Shown here piece after piece: positions 1-6,485 of a DNA stretch of 26,440 bases. The position numbers and the translations under genes are program-made. The stretch's first letter is position 1. Every line of letters begins with the position of its first letter. This stretch comes from Bacillota bacterium (lineage in GTDB: Bacteria > Bacillota_C > Negativicutes > JAEYSJ01): contig JAEYSJ010000037.1 of NCBI GenBank assembly GCA_023434855.1, positions 1-26,440 of the forward strand, in the 5' to 3' direction. Below the pieces are notes generated by a model. It saw only the letters and a list, made by a program, of their open reading frames with translations, was not told where the DNA came from and did no database searches.

Positions 1-159
1 ATGCTGGGATACAGTAGATTGGGGTATATTGAGGCATTCCTGCATCTTAGTTACATTACACTGATTATCTATTAATCCTTTTACAATGCAAAGTCGGACA
101 GGATGGGATAAGGCTTTTAATATTTCGCTTTTTTCTACATATTTTTTTATATCCTGCAT
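1..159 (-). CDS. ArsR-family HTH repressor, N-terminal part (cut by window edge)
   Basis: Fifty-three codons read on the minus strand from an ATG at 159, preceded by a good ribosome binding site (AAGGTGATT). The gene runs off the left edge. The visible protein shows the ArsR/SmtB signature: ALSHPVRLCIVKGL in the second helix, then a recognition-helix start, IPQSTVSQH. Cysteines lie at residues 24, 34 and 43; those around the third helix resemble thiol or metal ligands of ArsR proteins. ArsR relatives next to persulfide enzymes (BigR, SqrR) sense sulfide or persulfide. The start lies 44 bp downstream of the sulfur-transfer flavoprotein gene on the same strand, so the two are probably one transcript and the regulator probably controls it. 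The family is clear; the inducer is inferred. Confidence 0.85.
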   Translation of the reverse strand, partial: MQDIKKYVEKSEILKALSHPVRLCIVKGLIDNQCNVTKMQECLNIPQSTVSQH

Positions 160-203
160 ATAATCACCTTCGTTAATTCGATTTAATAAATAATTGGTAC
201 CAG

Positions 204-2681
204 CTAAATAAATAGATTTGTATCAGCCGATTCTGCGGCACTAAGGTATGATGCAACACCTGCAATTTCTACTCCGTCAATCAGTTCTTCTTGCTTTATT
301 CCCATGACATCCAAAGACATACTGCAAGCCACAAGCTTAACTCCCTGCTTTTTGGCCTGTAGAATCAGATCTTCCAGTGATGCAACATTTTTCTTATTCA
401 TAATATATCTTATCATTTTTCCTCCAAGGCCACCCATATTCATTCTCGATAATCCAAGCTTCCGGGAACCCCTTGGCATCATCAGTCCGAACATGGAATC
501 AAGCAGAGACTTTTTAACACTTACCGGATCAGGTTTCCTTAAAATATTTAAACCCCAGAAGGTAAAAAACATGGTTACCTTTCGTCCCATTGCAGCGGCT
601 CCGTTAGCAATAATAAACGAGGCGATCGCCTTATCCAAATCGCTGCTGAAAATAACCATTGTTTTATCATTTGCCGACGAACCGGGTATTGAACTATTTT
701 CCATTTGCATTTCCTTGCTGCCTTTTTTAATATAGGCTTTTATAAACTGGGCCGATTTATTGATTTTAAGCAATTGGTTGCCTGTACGGTGACACCAGGC
801 TTCAATATCGGCAGCGAAAGCCGGGTCGGTTGTGGTTATTTCCAATATTTTACCGGATTCCATTGTGTTAAGAGCCTCATTGACTTGCATAATAGGACCG
901 GGGCATTGCAGTCCGCAAGCATCAATCTTTATGTCGGCCTCAGCAGACTGGTCTGAAATGGCGGCAGGTGAGGTGTTCTTAGAATGATCTTCTTGTTGCA
1001 GTTTTTCGTAAAAGTATAGGTTTCTATTAGATTGTTCTTGCGTAGCTGCCTTATAAGTTTTGTAGCCGCCACTCAAATTTGCTAACTTTTCAAAACCATT
1101 TTGCACCAATATTCTATAGGCTAGATAGCCCCTTAAGCCTACCTGGCAAAATAGAATTAACTTCTTATCCCGCGGAAGTTCCTGCATTCTCGACCTTAAA
1201 TCATCAATCGGAATATTAATGGCGCCGGGTATTGTACCCATACTATATTCCAGCGGGGTCCTCACATCTATTAAAGCGGTGGCTGCCTTGTCAAGCGTTG
1301 CTATTTCATGCCAATGGATAACCCGGCAATCTTCTTTTAATATATTGGCAGCTACATAGCCTGCCATGTTTACCGGATCTTTGGCCGAGGAATAGGGAGG
1401 GGCGTAGGAAAGTTCCAGTTTCTCCAAATCATATACTGTCATTCCTGCTCTGATAGCCGTGGCAATTACGTCAATTCTTTTTTCTACTCCTTGATTTCCT
1501 ACTGCCTGCGCGCCTAATATTTTTCCGCTGTCAGGAGAAAAAATAATTTTAAGAGAAATGGGAGTGGCACCAAGATAATATCCTGCATGGGACATTGAAT
1601 GGGTAAAGGACTTTTCATAGGGAATGTGAAACTTTTTCAATATTTTTTCGTTATTGCCGGTAGAAGACACAGTTAGATCGAATACTTTCAGTACGGATGT
1701 TCCCTGGGTGCCGGTATATTCTTCAGATAGTCCGGCAACGTTGTTAGCGGCGATTCTGCCTTGCTTGTTGGCTGGTCCGGCAAGGGGTATAAGGGTTGGC
1801 CTGCCATTAATGTAATCGATAACTTCAATGGCATCACCGACAGCATAAATGTCAGGGTTAGAGGTTCTAAGCATTTTGTCTACCGTGATTCCGCCTCTGT
1901 CGCCCAATTCTAAATTGGCTGTTTTGGCCAGTTTATTCTCCGGTGTTACACCAATTCCCAGCACAATCATGTCAGTTTTAATTTCTTCATTACTATTTAG
2001 GGAAACTACCGAATATTCTTTTTCGTGTTTAACCGATTTTAAGCCATCCTCCAAGTATAATTCTACGCCTTTTTCTTTTAAATGCTGGTGAACTAATGCT
2101 GCCATTTCAAAGTCAATTGGCCCCATAATCTGATTTGCTAGTTCCAATAAAGTTACTTTAACTCCTCTTTCAGACAGGTTTTCCGCAAGTTCAATACCGA
2201 TGAAGCCTCCGCCCACTACAACCGCTCTTTTGGGTTTGTTTTTATCCACAAAATCTTTAATTGCGTAGGTATCGGGAATGTTTCTCAGTGTAAAAACATT
2301 TTGGCCATCCAGTCCGGGAATATTGGGTTTAATCGGGGAAGCTCCGGGAGAAAGTATTAGTTTATCATAAGATTCCCGGTATTTACGGCCACTCTTTAAA
2401 TCAATTGCCTCAACTTCTTTTTGGTCGGTATCAATACTTAGTACTTCATTTGACGTTCTTATATCAATGCTAAATCTGGCTTGCATAGCTGCAGGGGTTT
2501 GTACCACTAACTTTTCTTTCTCTTTGATTATTTCTCCTACATAATAAGGTAAACCGCAGTTGGCAAAGGAGATATGTTCTCCTCTTTCAAAGAGGATTAT
2601 CTCACTTTTTTCATCTAAACGTCTTAATCTTGCCGCTGCGCTGGCGCCTCCGGCAACTCCGCCCACTATTATGACTTTCAT
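204..2681 (-). CDS. CoA-disulfide reductase / rhodanese / TusA / DsrE fusion flavoprotein
   Basis: Multidomain persulfide-handling enzyme of about 825 residues, probably cytosolic. Residues 1-445 form a pyridine nucleotide-disulfide oxidoreductase of the CoA-disulfide/polysulfide reductase type: FAD motif GGVAGGASAAARLRR, single redox cysteine in SFANCGLPYY (C42), NAD motif GGGFIGIE. About 465-550 is a rhodanese with catalytic loop FCQVGLRG. About 585-660 is a TusA domain with CGLQCPGP. About 672-825 is a DsrE-like domain with a cysteine in ACSMSLDVMG. CoADR-rhodanese fusions are known; the extra TusA and DsrE modules would let sulfane sulfur pass between cysteines within one chain. An upstream in-frame ATG (2699) gives a 6-residue longer protein, but AGGAG lies 10 bp before the ATG at 2681, so that start is preferred. 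The arsR gene follows on the same strand. Confidence 0.9.
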   Translation of the reverse strand: MKVIIVGGVAGGASAAARLRRLDEKSEIILFERGEHISFANCGLPYYVGEIIKEKEKLVVQTPAAMQARFSIDIRTSNEVLSIDTDQKEVEAIDLKSGRKYRESYDKLILSPGASPIKPNIPGLDGQNVFTLRNIPDTYAIKDFVDKNKPKRAVVVGGGFIGIELAENLSERGVKVTLLELANQIMGPIDFEMAALVHQHLKEKGVELYLEDGLKSVKHEKEYSVVSLNSNEEIKTDMIVLGIGVTPENKLAKTANLELGDRGGITVDKMLRTSNPDIYAVGDAIEVIDYINGRPTLIPLAGPANKQGRIAANNVAGLSEEYTGTQGTSVLKVFDLTVSSTGNNEKILKKFHIPYEKSFTHSMSHAGYYLGATPISLKIIFSPDSGKILGAQAVGNQGVEKRIDVIATAIRAGMTVYDLEKLELSYAPPYSSAKDPVNMAGYVAANILKEDCRVIHWHEIATLDKAATALIDVRTPLEYSMGTIPGAINIPIDDLRSRMQELPRDKKLILFCQVGLRGYLAYRILVQNGFEKLANLSGGYKTYKAATQEQSNRNLYFYEKLQQEDHSKNTSPAAISDQSAEADIKIDACGLQCPGPIMQVNEALNTMESGKILEITTTDPAFAADIEAWCHRTGNQLLKINKSAQFIKAYIKKGSKEMQMENSSIPGSSANDKTMVIFSSDLDKAIASFIIANGAAAMGRKVTMFFTFWGLNILRKPDPVSVKKSLLDSMFGLMMPRGSRKLGLSRMNMGGLGGKMIRYIMNKKNVASLEDLILQAKKQGVKLVACSMSLDVMGIKQEELIDGVEIAGVASYLSAAESADTNLFI

Positions 2682-2725
2682 CTTATCTTCACTCCTCATT
2701 TAAACAATAATATATTTATATCATT

Positions 2726-2754
2726 ATATTACGATATTACAATATAGTTTGCAA
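2726..2754 (-). promoter_or_regulatory. Promoter of the sulfur-transfer operon with ArsR-like operator
   Basis: On the minus strand a -35-like TTGCAA (2749-2754) and a -10-like TAATAT (2726-2731) are separated by exactly 17 bp. An imperfect dyad with outer arms ATATT/AATAT and an inner ATAT core (14 of 20 positions symmetric) spans 2726-2745. It covers the -10 and most of the spacer, where a repressor would block polymerase. ArsR proteins bind AT-rich dyads of this kind. Assignment to the ArsR regulator encoded by this operon is inference. Confidence 0.45.
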
Positions 2755-2864
2755 GATTCTTTAGAGAAAATTGCGGTTTTTTTTAGCAAACGCCTACCAT
2801 ATATGCCCTATGCGGTAAAAAATCCAAAAAAAATAAAAAAAATCATTTATTTTTCCAACTTCTA

Positions 2865-2891
2865 GGAGGATATTTGTCGTGCATTGCGAAT
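2865..2891 (+). promoter_or_regulatory. Sigma-H-type promoter of spo0F
   Basis: GGAGGATAT (2865-2873) fits the sigma-H -35 consensus RNAGGAWWW fully. After an 11-bp spacer, TGCGAAT (2885-2891) fits the -10 RNNGAAT at six of seven positions. Transcription would begin about 40 bp before the spo0F start. In Bacillus subtilis spo0F is transcribed by sigma-H, so the position makes biological sense. Confidence 0.65.
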
Positions 2892-2939
2892 AGACATGTA
2901 TAAGGAATGTAATCCAAAGGGAAGTAGGGTGAAATAAGT

Positions 2940-3353
2940 ATGGTTACAGCTAAAACAACGGCTAAAGCGGTTGTATTGGTTATTGACGATCAGCCGGGAA
3001 TTCGTCGTTTACTAACAGAGGTGCTTGCCGATGACGGGCATGAGGTGGTTACTGCCGAAAATGGTTACGAAGGAATACAACTGGCTGAAAAATTAAAACC
3101 GGCCGTTATTCTAATGGATATGAAAATGCCGGGTATGGATGGTATTGAGACCCTTAGGGAGTTAAAACGCATGGGGCAGCATGACAAGGTTATTATGATG
3201 ACTGCTTACGGCGAATTAGAAATGGTTAACCAGGCACAACAGCTTGGGGCATATGCGTATATTATTAAACCATTTGATATTGTTAATTTGTGCAGAATGG
3301 TGAACGAGCAAGTTGTAGGCACTGACCGGGAACGGAAATTAATGATAGGTTAA
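2940..3353 (+). CDS. spo0F: Spo0F-like single-domain response regulator
   Basis: A stand-alone receiver domain of 137 residues with no output domain. In sporulation phosphorelays Spo0F takes phosphate from sensor kinases and passes it to Spo0B or directly on towards Spo0A. Acidic pocket D16-D17, phosphoacceptor D60 (LMDMKMPG), T89 and K111 are all present. The run MMTAYGELEMV followed by KPFDI matches the characteristic Spo0F stretch better than that of CheY or PhoB receivers. It carries about a dozen extra N-terminal residues compared with the Bacillus protein. The ATG is preceded by AGGGTGA at good spacing. The gene is divergent from the sulfur-transfer operon, sits behind a sigma-H-type promoter and ends in its own terminator, so it is monocistronic. 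Confidence 0.85.
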   Translation: MVTAKTTAKAVVLVIDDQPGIRRLLTEVLADDGHEVVTAENGYEGIQLAEKLKPAVILMDMKMPGMDGIETLRELKRMGQHDKVIMMTAYGELEMVNQAQQLGAYAYIIKPFDIVNLCRMVNEQVVGTDRERKLMIG

Positions 3354-3360
3354 GAACCAT

Positions 3361-3398
3361 ACCTTCGGGGCGACTTACTCCGGGGGTTTTGTCTTTTT
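3361..3398 (+). terminator. Rho-independent terminator after spo0F
   Basis: Ten-base arms at 3361-3370 and 3378-3387 pair throughout when G-T pairs are allowed, with a 7-base loop, followed by a T-rich run (TTTGTCTTTTT). It starts 7 bp after the spo0F stop codon. Confidence 0.75.
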
Positions 3399-3570
3399 AC
3401 TGTATCGCATTTTATACTTTTCGAGAAAGCATAAACAGCTGATTTATTAGGAGTTTAGCCGGAAAGCAATTTAAATTCTTTATTGTTCGCAACGACCACA
3501 TCTTACTCAGGCAGGAGTTCTGCTATTTTTGGCGAATAATTCATATACAGGAAAGAGAGGGGGATAGACT

Positions 3571-4251
3571 ATGATAATCGTCGCTGTTGCCACATTGGCT
3601 TTATACTGTCCGCGTTGTGGAAAGATTCAGACGCATGATATTTCGCGGTTTGATCAAAATAAAGCTGGAAGCAGGGCGTTGTTATGCAGTTGCGGGCAGG
3701 TACAGGCAACAATTTCCGGTGCTCGCCACAGACAATACCTCCTAAATATACCTTGTATAGTCTGTCAGACGAATCATATTATTTGCCTTGACAGCAGATC
3801 GTTTTTCCCTGTTGGCACGGATGATACTGCCTTGTCTAATAAGGTTGAAAAGATATATTGCCCAGAAGAAAATATTGAACTTGGTTTCGTTGGCGATCGA
3901 CCGGTGATTCAGCAAACTATTGCCGAGCATAAGCAGGAATTTGACCGGCTGGTCCAGGAAGACGAATTTGAATACGATGACTGCGGCTACGATGAATATG
4001 TGGAAAACCCGCAGGTTATGTTTGAGATTTTAAATAAGGTGCATGATATTGCTGAAAAAGGTGGCGTGTTTTGTCGCTGTGGCAGTTTATCTATTGAGGC
4101 TGAAGTACTACCAGAATGTATTGAGCTTAAATGTCGTCAATGTGGGAGCCGGCAGATCATTCCGGCACAAAGTGATCAGGATTTAACACAGGCTGAATTG
4201 TTGGAAACAATTGAATTGGTACCTGTGCGCTGGTCGCGTAGTAAGCATTGA
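3571..4251 (+). CDS. Cysteine-rich zinc-ribbon protein of unknown function
   Basis: A 226-residue protein I do not recognise. It has repeated CxxC or CxC knuckles: CPRC (13-16), CSC (39-41), CIVC near 62, and near the C-terminus CRC and CRQC. This suggests two or more structural zinc sites, one at each end, around a central acidic stretch (QEDEFEYDDCGYDEY). There is no signal peptide or membrane segment, so it is probably cytosolic. The ATG follows GAGGGGGA at good spacing. It is a single-gene unit between two terminators. Codon use resembles the neighbours. It may bind nucleic acid or protein through its zinc ribbons, but nothing in the sequence fixes a role. Confidence 0.7.
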   Translation: MIIVAVATLALYCPRCGKIQTHDISRFDQNKAGSRALLCSCGQVQATISGARHRQYLLNIPCIVCQTNHIICLDSRSFFPVGTDDTALSNKVEKIYCPEENIELGFVGDRPVIQQTIAEHKQEFDRLVQEDEFEYDDCGYDEYVENPQVMFEILNKVHDIAEKGGVFCRCGSLSIEAEVLPECIELKCRQCGSRQIIPAQSDQDLTQAELLETIELVPVRWSRSKH

Positions 4252-4274
4252 CTAAGACCGGTAAACAGGGTCTC

Positions 4275-4311
4275 ACCCTTTACCTCAGTGGTAAAGGGTT
4301 TATTGATTTTT
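4275..4311 (+). terminator. Rho-independent terminator after the zinc-ribbon gene
   Basis: Perfect 10-bp stem ACCCTTTACC / GGTAAAGGGT (4275-4284 and 4290-4299), 5-base loop, then TTATTGATTTTT. It lies 23 bp past the stop codon. Confidence 0.9.
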
Positions 4312-4348
4312 GGTAATATATTTACAATTGAGGAAAAATGTGGCAGTC

Positions 4349-4368
4349 CATGCATAATTTAATGCATG
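4349..4368. promoter_or_regulatory. Inverted repeat upstream of the LysM-M23 gene
   Basis: Perfect 7-bp arms CATGCAT / ATGCATG separated by 6 bp, about 65 bp before the likely start codon. The symmetry and position suggest an operator, but no regulator is adjacent and no convincing promoter hexamers were found around it. Confidence 0.3.
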
Positions 4369-4432
4369 ATAGATTATGATAATTATGAGGGATTCTGTCT
4401 GGTCCTCTGAATTCTTAAACTGGGGTGATGCA

Positions 4433-5344
4433 ATGAATTTAACGGGTGATAAAAGCGTATCAAGGAAACCATTGTTAATATCATTGGTAATTACAGTAGT
4501 GATAACAGTAACTGGCCTGGGTATAATCGGCAGACAACCTGATAATCAGATAGCTCAACCAGGAATGGCAGCGAATGATAATGCGATGCCACAAGCAATT
4601 TCCACCGTTGCAGAAATGTCTGCGATTAGAAAACATATAGTGCGAGAGGGAGATACATTAAGCGATATTGCCCAGCAATATAAAATCGATGTTGACACCT
4701 TGCTGGGTGCAAATCCTAAAGCAGGGGAGAACCTGAATATTGGTGATGAATTAGTTATATTACCGCAAAAAGGAGTATTGCATATAGTCGATATTGGGGA
4801 TTCGCTATGGCGTATTGCCAATATATACGGAGTTGATGTAAGATCAATCATAACTGCTAATAGAAGAACTAATGAGCAGTTGACAATCGGGGAAACGTTA
4901 TTTATACCAGGCGGTAAACTTTTAGCCAAAAACGATACGGGGCCGCAGCGTTCTGAAACCGTTTCCCGCGGTGGGGTCAGTCGTATAGTATGGCCGGCAA
5001 ATGGTGAATTTTCATCCCCGTTTGGCTATCGCTGGGGCCGGCTGCATGCCGGGATTGATATTGCCAATGATGTGGGCACGCCAGTCAGAGCTGCTATGGC
5101 GGGGCGGGTTACCTATACCGGCTGGTACAGCGGGTATGGTTACACCGTAATGATAAAACATGGGCAAGGGTATGAAACGTTATATGGACACCTGTCAGAC
5201 TATGTTGTTGAAAATGGTCAGTATGTAAACACTGGCCAGGTTATTGCCTATATGGGCAGTACCGGCAATTCCACTGGTCCGCATCTCCATTTTGAGGTAC
5301 ATATTAACGGCGAACCTGTCAATCCGGTAAATGTACTGCCTTAA
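4433..5344 (+). CDS. Membrane-anchored LysM (x2) M23 peptidoglycan endopeptidase
   Basis: Cell-wall hydrolase of about 303 residues acting outside the cytoplasmic membrane. Order: a short basic N-terminus, one hydrophobic segment (about 13-35, signal anchor), LysM 1 (about 68-112, HIVREGDTLSDIAQQY), LysM 2 (about 117-161, HIVDIGDSLWRIANIYG), then an M23 domain (about 195-302). The zinc ligands and catalytic histidine are intact: HAGID, GHLSD and PHLHFE, so it should be active, unlike degenerate NlpD or EnvC types. The longest reading frame begins at 4376, but the ATG at 4433 sits 5 bp after GGGGTG and directly before the anchor, so it is preferred. Cleavage of peptide cross-links is the known family activity; a division or sporulation role cannot be decided here. 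It stands alone between terminators. Confidence 0.88.
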   Translation: MNLTGDKSVSRKPLLISLVITVVITVTGLGIIGRQPDNQIAQPGMAANDNAMPQAISTVAEMSAIRKHIVREGDTLSDIAQQYKIDVDTLLGANPKAGENLNIGDELVILPQKGVLHIVDIGDSLWRIANIYGVDVRSIITANRRTNEQLTIGETLFIPGGKLLAKNDTGPQRSETVSRGGVSRIVWPANGEFSSPFGYRWGRLHAGIDIANDVGTPVRAAMAGRVTYTGWYSGYGYTVMIKHGQGYETLYGHLSDYVVENGQYVNTGQVIAYMGSTGNSTGPHLHFEVHINGEPVNPVNVLP

Positions 5345-5354
5345 TATAATAAGA

Positions 5355-5379
5355 AAGCCACCTTTGGGCGGCTTTTTTG
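5355..5379 (+). terminator. Rho-independent terminator after the M23 gene
   Basis: AAGCCACC (5355-5362) pairs with GGCGGCTT (5367-5374) with one mismatch, followed by TTTTT. It starts 10 bp after the stop codon. Confidence 0.75.
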
Positions 5380-5440
5380 TAGTATAAGAATGTATACGTT
5401 GGTTTTTTGGCAGTAGGAGTTTTGGAGCAGTATTTTTGAA

Positions 5441-5597
5441 CACAGAGGACACAGAGTGGAACGGCGCGATGTCCATCGCGCATGGAATAAAGTATTAACT
5501 ACTACTGATGAAGATAAACTGTAATCCATTGAGTTCGCAACTTCGCAAGGAATATAAGTAATAGTAAAATTCCTCTGCGTCCTCTGTGTCCTCTGTG
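5441..5597. repeat. MITE-like intergenic element with 16-bp inverted termini
   Basis: This fills most of the 354-bp gap between the M23 gene and the next gene. CACAGAGGACACAGAG at 5441-5456 recurs as its exact reverse complement at 5582-5597, 157 bp end to end. Inside is a perfect palindrome GCGCGATG/CATCGCGC (5464-5481) with a 2-base loop. The right end is also a tandem of three 9-mers beginning CCTCTG (5572-5598). No reading frame is carried. Such non-coding inverted-repeat units are usually multicopy and non-autonomous. Copy number cannot be checked here. Confidence 0.65.
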
Positions 5598-5640
5598 GTT
5601 AGCCGTATCCCCAAGGCCGCCAGCACAATTCTCACAGTTA

Positions 5641-5670
5641 GTATAAAAGCTATATTTTCCGGCGATAATA
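5641..5670 (+). promoter_or_regulatory. Sigma-F promoter of the mini-PrsW/fin operon
   Basis: GTATA (5641-5645), a spacer of exactly 15 bp, then GGCGATAATA (5661-5670). This fits the Bacillus forespore sigma-F consensus GYWTA-N15-GGNRANANTW at every specified position. Initiation would fall about 20 bp upstream of the first start codon. Bacillus fin is known to be a sigma-F gene, so the match is expected if the two genes share a transcript. Confidence 0.75.
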
Positions 5671-5698
5671 GTAATGTATTTTGGGCTGAGAGGTAAAT

Positions 5699-6082
5699 AT
5701 GGCTTATGTAATTGGTTGTTTGATGGCCGCTCTGAGCTTTATATTAAACCAGGTGCTATTAAAATATGCGGGCCGGGTGACTGTCATTAGTTATAGTCCG
5801 TTAGTGGAAGAAGGGGCGAAAACACTATTTGCGTATTACATGGGAGCAGATATAGTAGCTACCCATATTACCTTCGGCTTACTGGAGGCATGTTATGACT
5901 GGATCAATAGCCGGGAAAACGGTGTAAAAGCGGCAGTACTCAGTATTGGCGGCCATAGTATGTTTGGCCTGTTAACCTATATAGTGCTTATTATGACGGA
6001 AAGTATATGGCTGGGGTTGGCTTTGGGCTTGGCGGCTCATTTAGCTTGGAATGTGACAGTTATCCGGAATGCGGGAGGATGA
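5699..6082 (+). CDS. Miniature PrsW/CPBP-like glutamic intramembrane protease candidate
   Basis: A 127-residue, very hydrophobic protein with about four membrane segments. It shows, in order, the motifs that define PrsW-type (ABI/CPBP superfamily) glutamic proteases: EEGAK (E37, E38, K41), FGLLE (E63), GGHSMFG (H86) and HLAWN (H114, N118). Known PrsW proteins are roughly twice this length or more, so this would be close to a minimal catalytic core. PrsW of Bacillus subtilis cuts the anti-sigma factor RsiW; no substrate is evident here. The ATG follows GAGAGG. The stop lies 3 bp before fin, and a sigma-F-type promoter precedes the pair, so expression in the forespore is inferred. It occupies the place where Bacillus has pth/spoVC, but is unrelated to it. 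It could also be a non-catalytic relative. Confidence 0.65.
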   Translation: MAYVIGCLMAALSFILNQVLLKYAGRVTVISYSPLVEEGAKTLFAYYMGADIVATHITFGLLEACYDWINSRENGVKAAVLSIGGHSMFGLLTYIVLIMTESIWLGLALGLAAHLAWNVTVIRNAGG

Positions 6083-6085
6083 ATA

Positions 6086-6331
6086 ATGAAAATATACTAT
6101 AACTGTGAATGCTGTGGTGATAAAATTGATATCCTTGAAGTTGATGAAGTTGATGAAGTTAAGTTTGGCTTTGATTGCTTGACGAGTGAAGAACGTCAGG
6201 ATATAATTAAAGTTGATAAACTTTCCAATGCTATGTATGTACAGTCATTGTGCGATAGTTGTATTGAATCTCTCGGTTTGGAAGATGAAGGTTTAATTCC
6301 TATTACACCAGGTGCAGGTTTGTTGCACTAA
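6086..6331 (+). CDS. fin: Anti-sigma-F factor Fin
   Basis: An 81-residue zinc-knuckle protein resembling Bacillus subtilis Fin (YabK). Fin is made under sigma-F and inhibits it, helping the forespore switch to sigma-G. Diagnostic features are the N-terminal YNCECCGD knuckle, the block FGFDCLTSEERQDII (Bacillus: LGFQHLTNEERNDMI), and the C-terminal LCDSCIESL knuckle. A small acidic duplication, EVDEVDEV, sits between the first knuckle and the core. The position immediately upstream of mfd is conserved with Bacillus and supports the call. It is translationally close to the upstream membrane gene (3 bp; its GGGAGG site lies inside that gene's end) and is followed by a strong terminator that separates it from mfd. 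Confidence 0.88.
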   Translation: MKIYYNCECCGDKIDILEVDEVDEVKFGFDCLTSEERQDIIKVDKLSNAMYVQSLCDSCIESLGLEDEGLIPITPGAGLLH

Positions 6332-6387
6332 TACATCATATATTAGACGGGTTATGCCGTTTCCAGGTATGTAAACAGAACATAACA

Positions 6388-6417
6388 GGGCTTTAGCCAT
6401 CGCTAAAGCCCCTTTTT
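6388..6417 (+). terminator. Rho-independent terminator between fin and mfd
   Basis: Perfect 10-bp stem GGGCTTTAGC / GCTAAAGCCC with a 4-base loop, followed by CTTTTT. It isolates the sporulation-specific fin unit from constitutively needed mfd. Confidence 0.92.
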
Positions 6418-6485
6418 GCTGTATCATCTTTTGGGGAAAGTGTAAATGAGGTAAGCTTTTTCTTATATGGGCGAGAGAGGTGCTT

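Noticed and set aside
2873..2881. TTTGTCGTG in the spo0F promoter as a Spo0A box.
   Set aside because: Only five of the seven core bases TGTCGAA match; too weak to claim.
4353..4361. CATAATTTA upstream of the LysM-M23 gene as a sigma-K -10 (CATANNNTA).
   Set aside because: No AC dinucleotide lies at the required -35 distance, and the match falls within the inverted repeat.
5464..5481. GC-rich palindrome as a terminator.
   Set aside because: It has no T tract and no gene ends next to it; the M23 gene already has a terminator at 5355-5379.
5572..5598. Three 9-bp repeats as a CRISPR-like or satellite array.
   Set aside because: Units are contiguous without spacers, too short, and belong to the inverted end of the MITE-like element.
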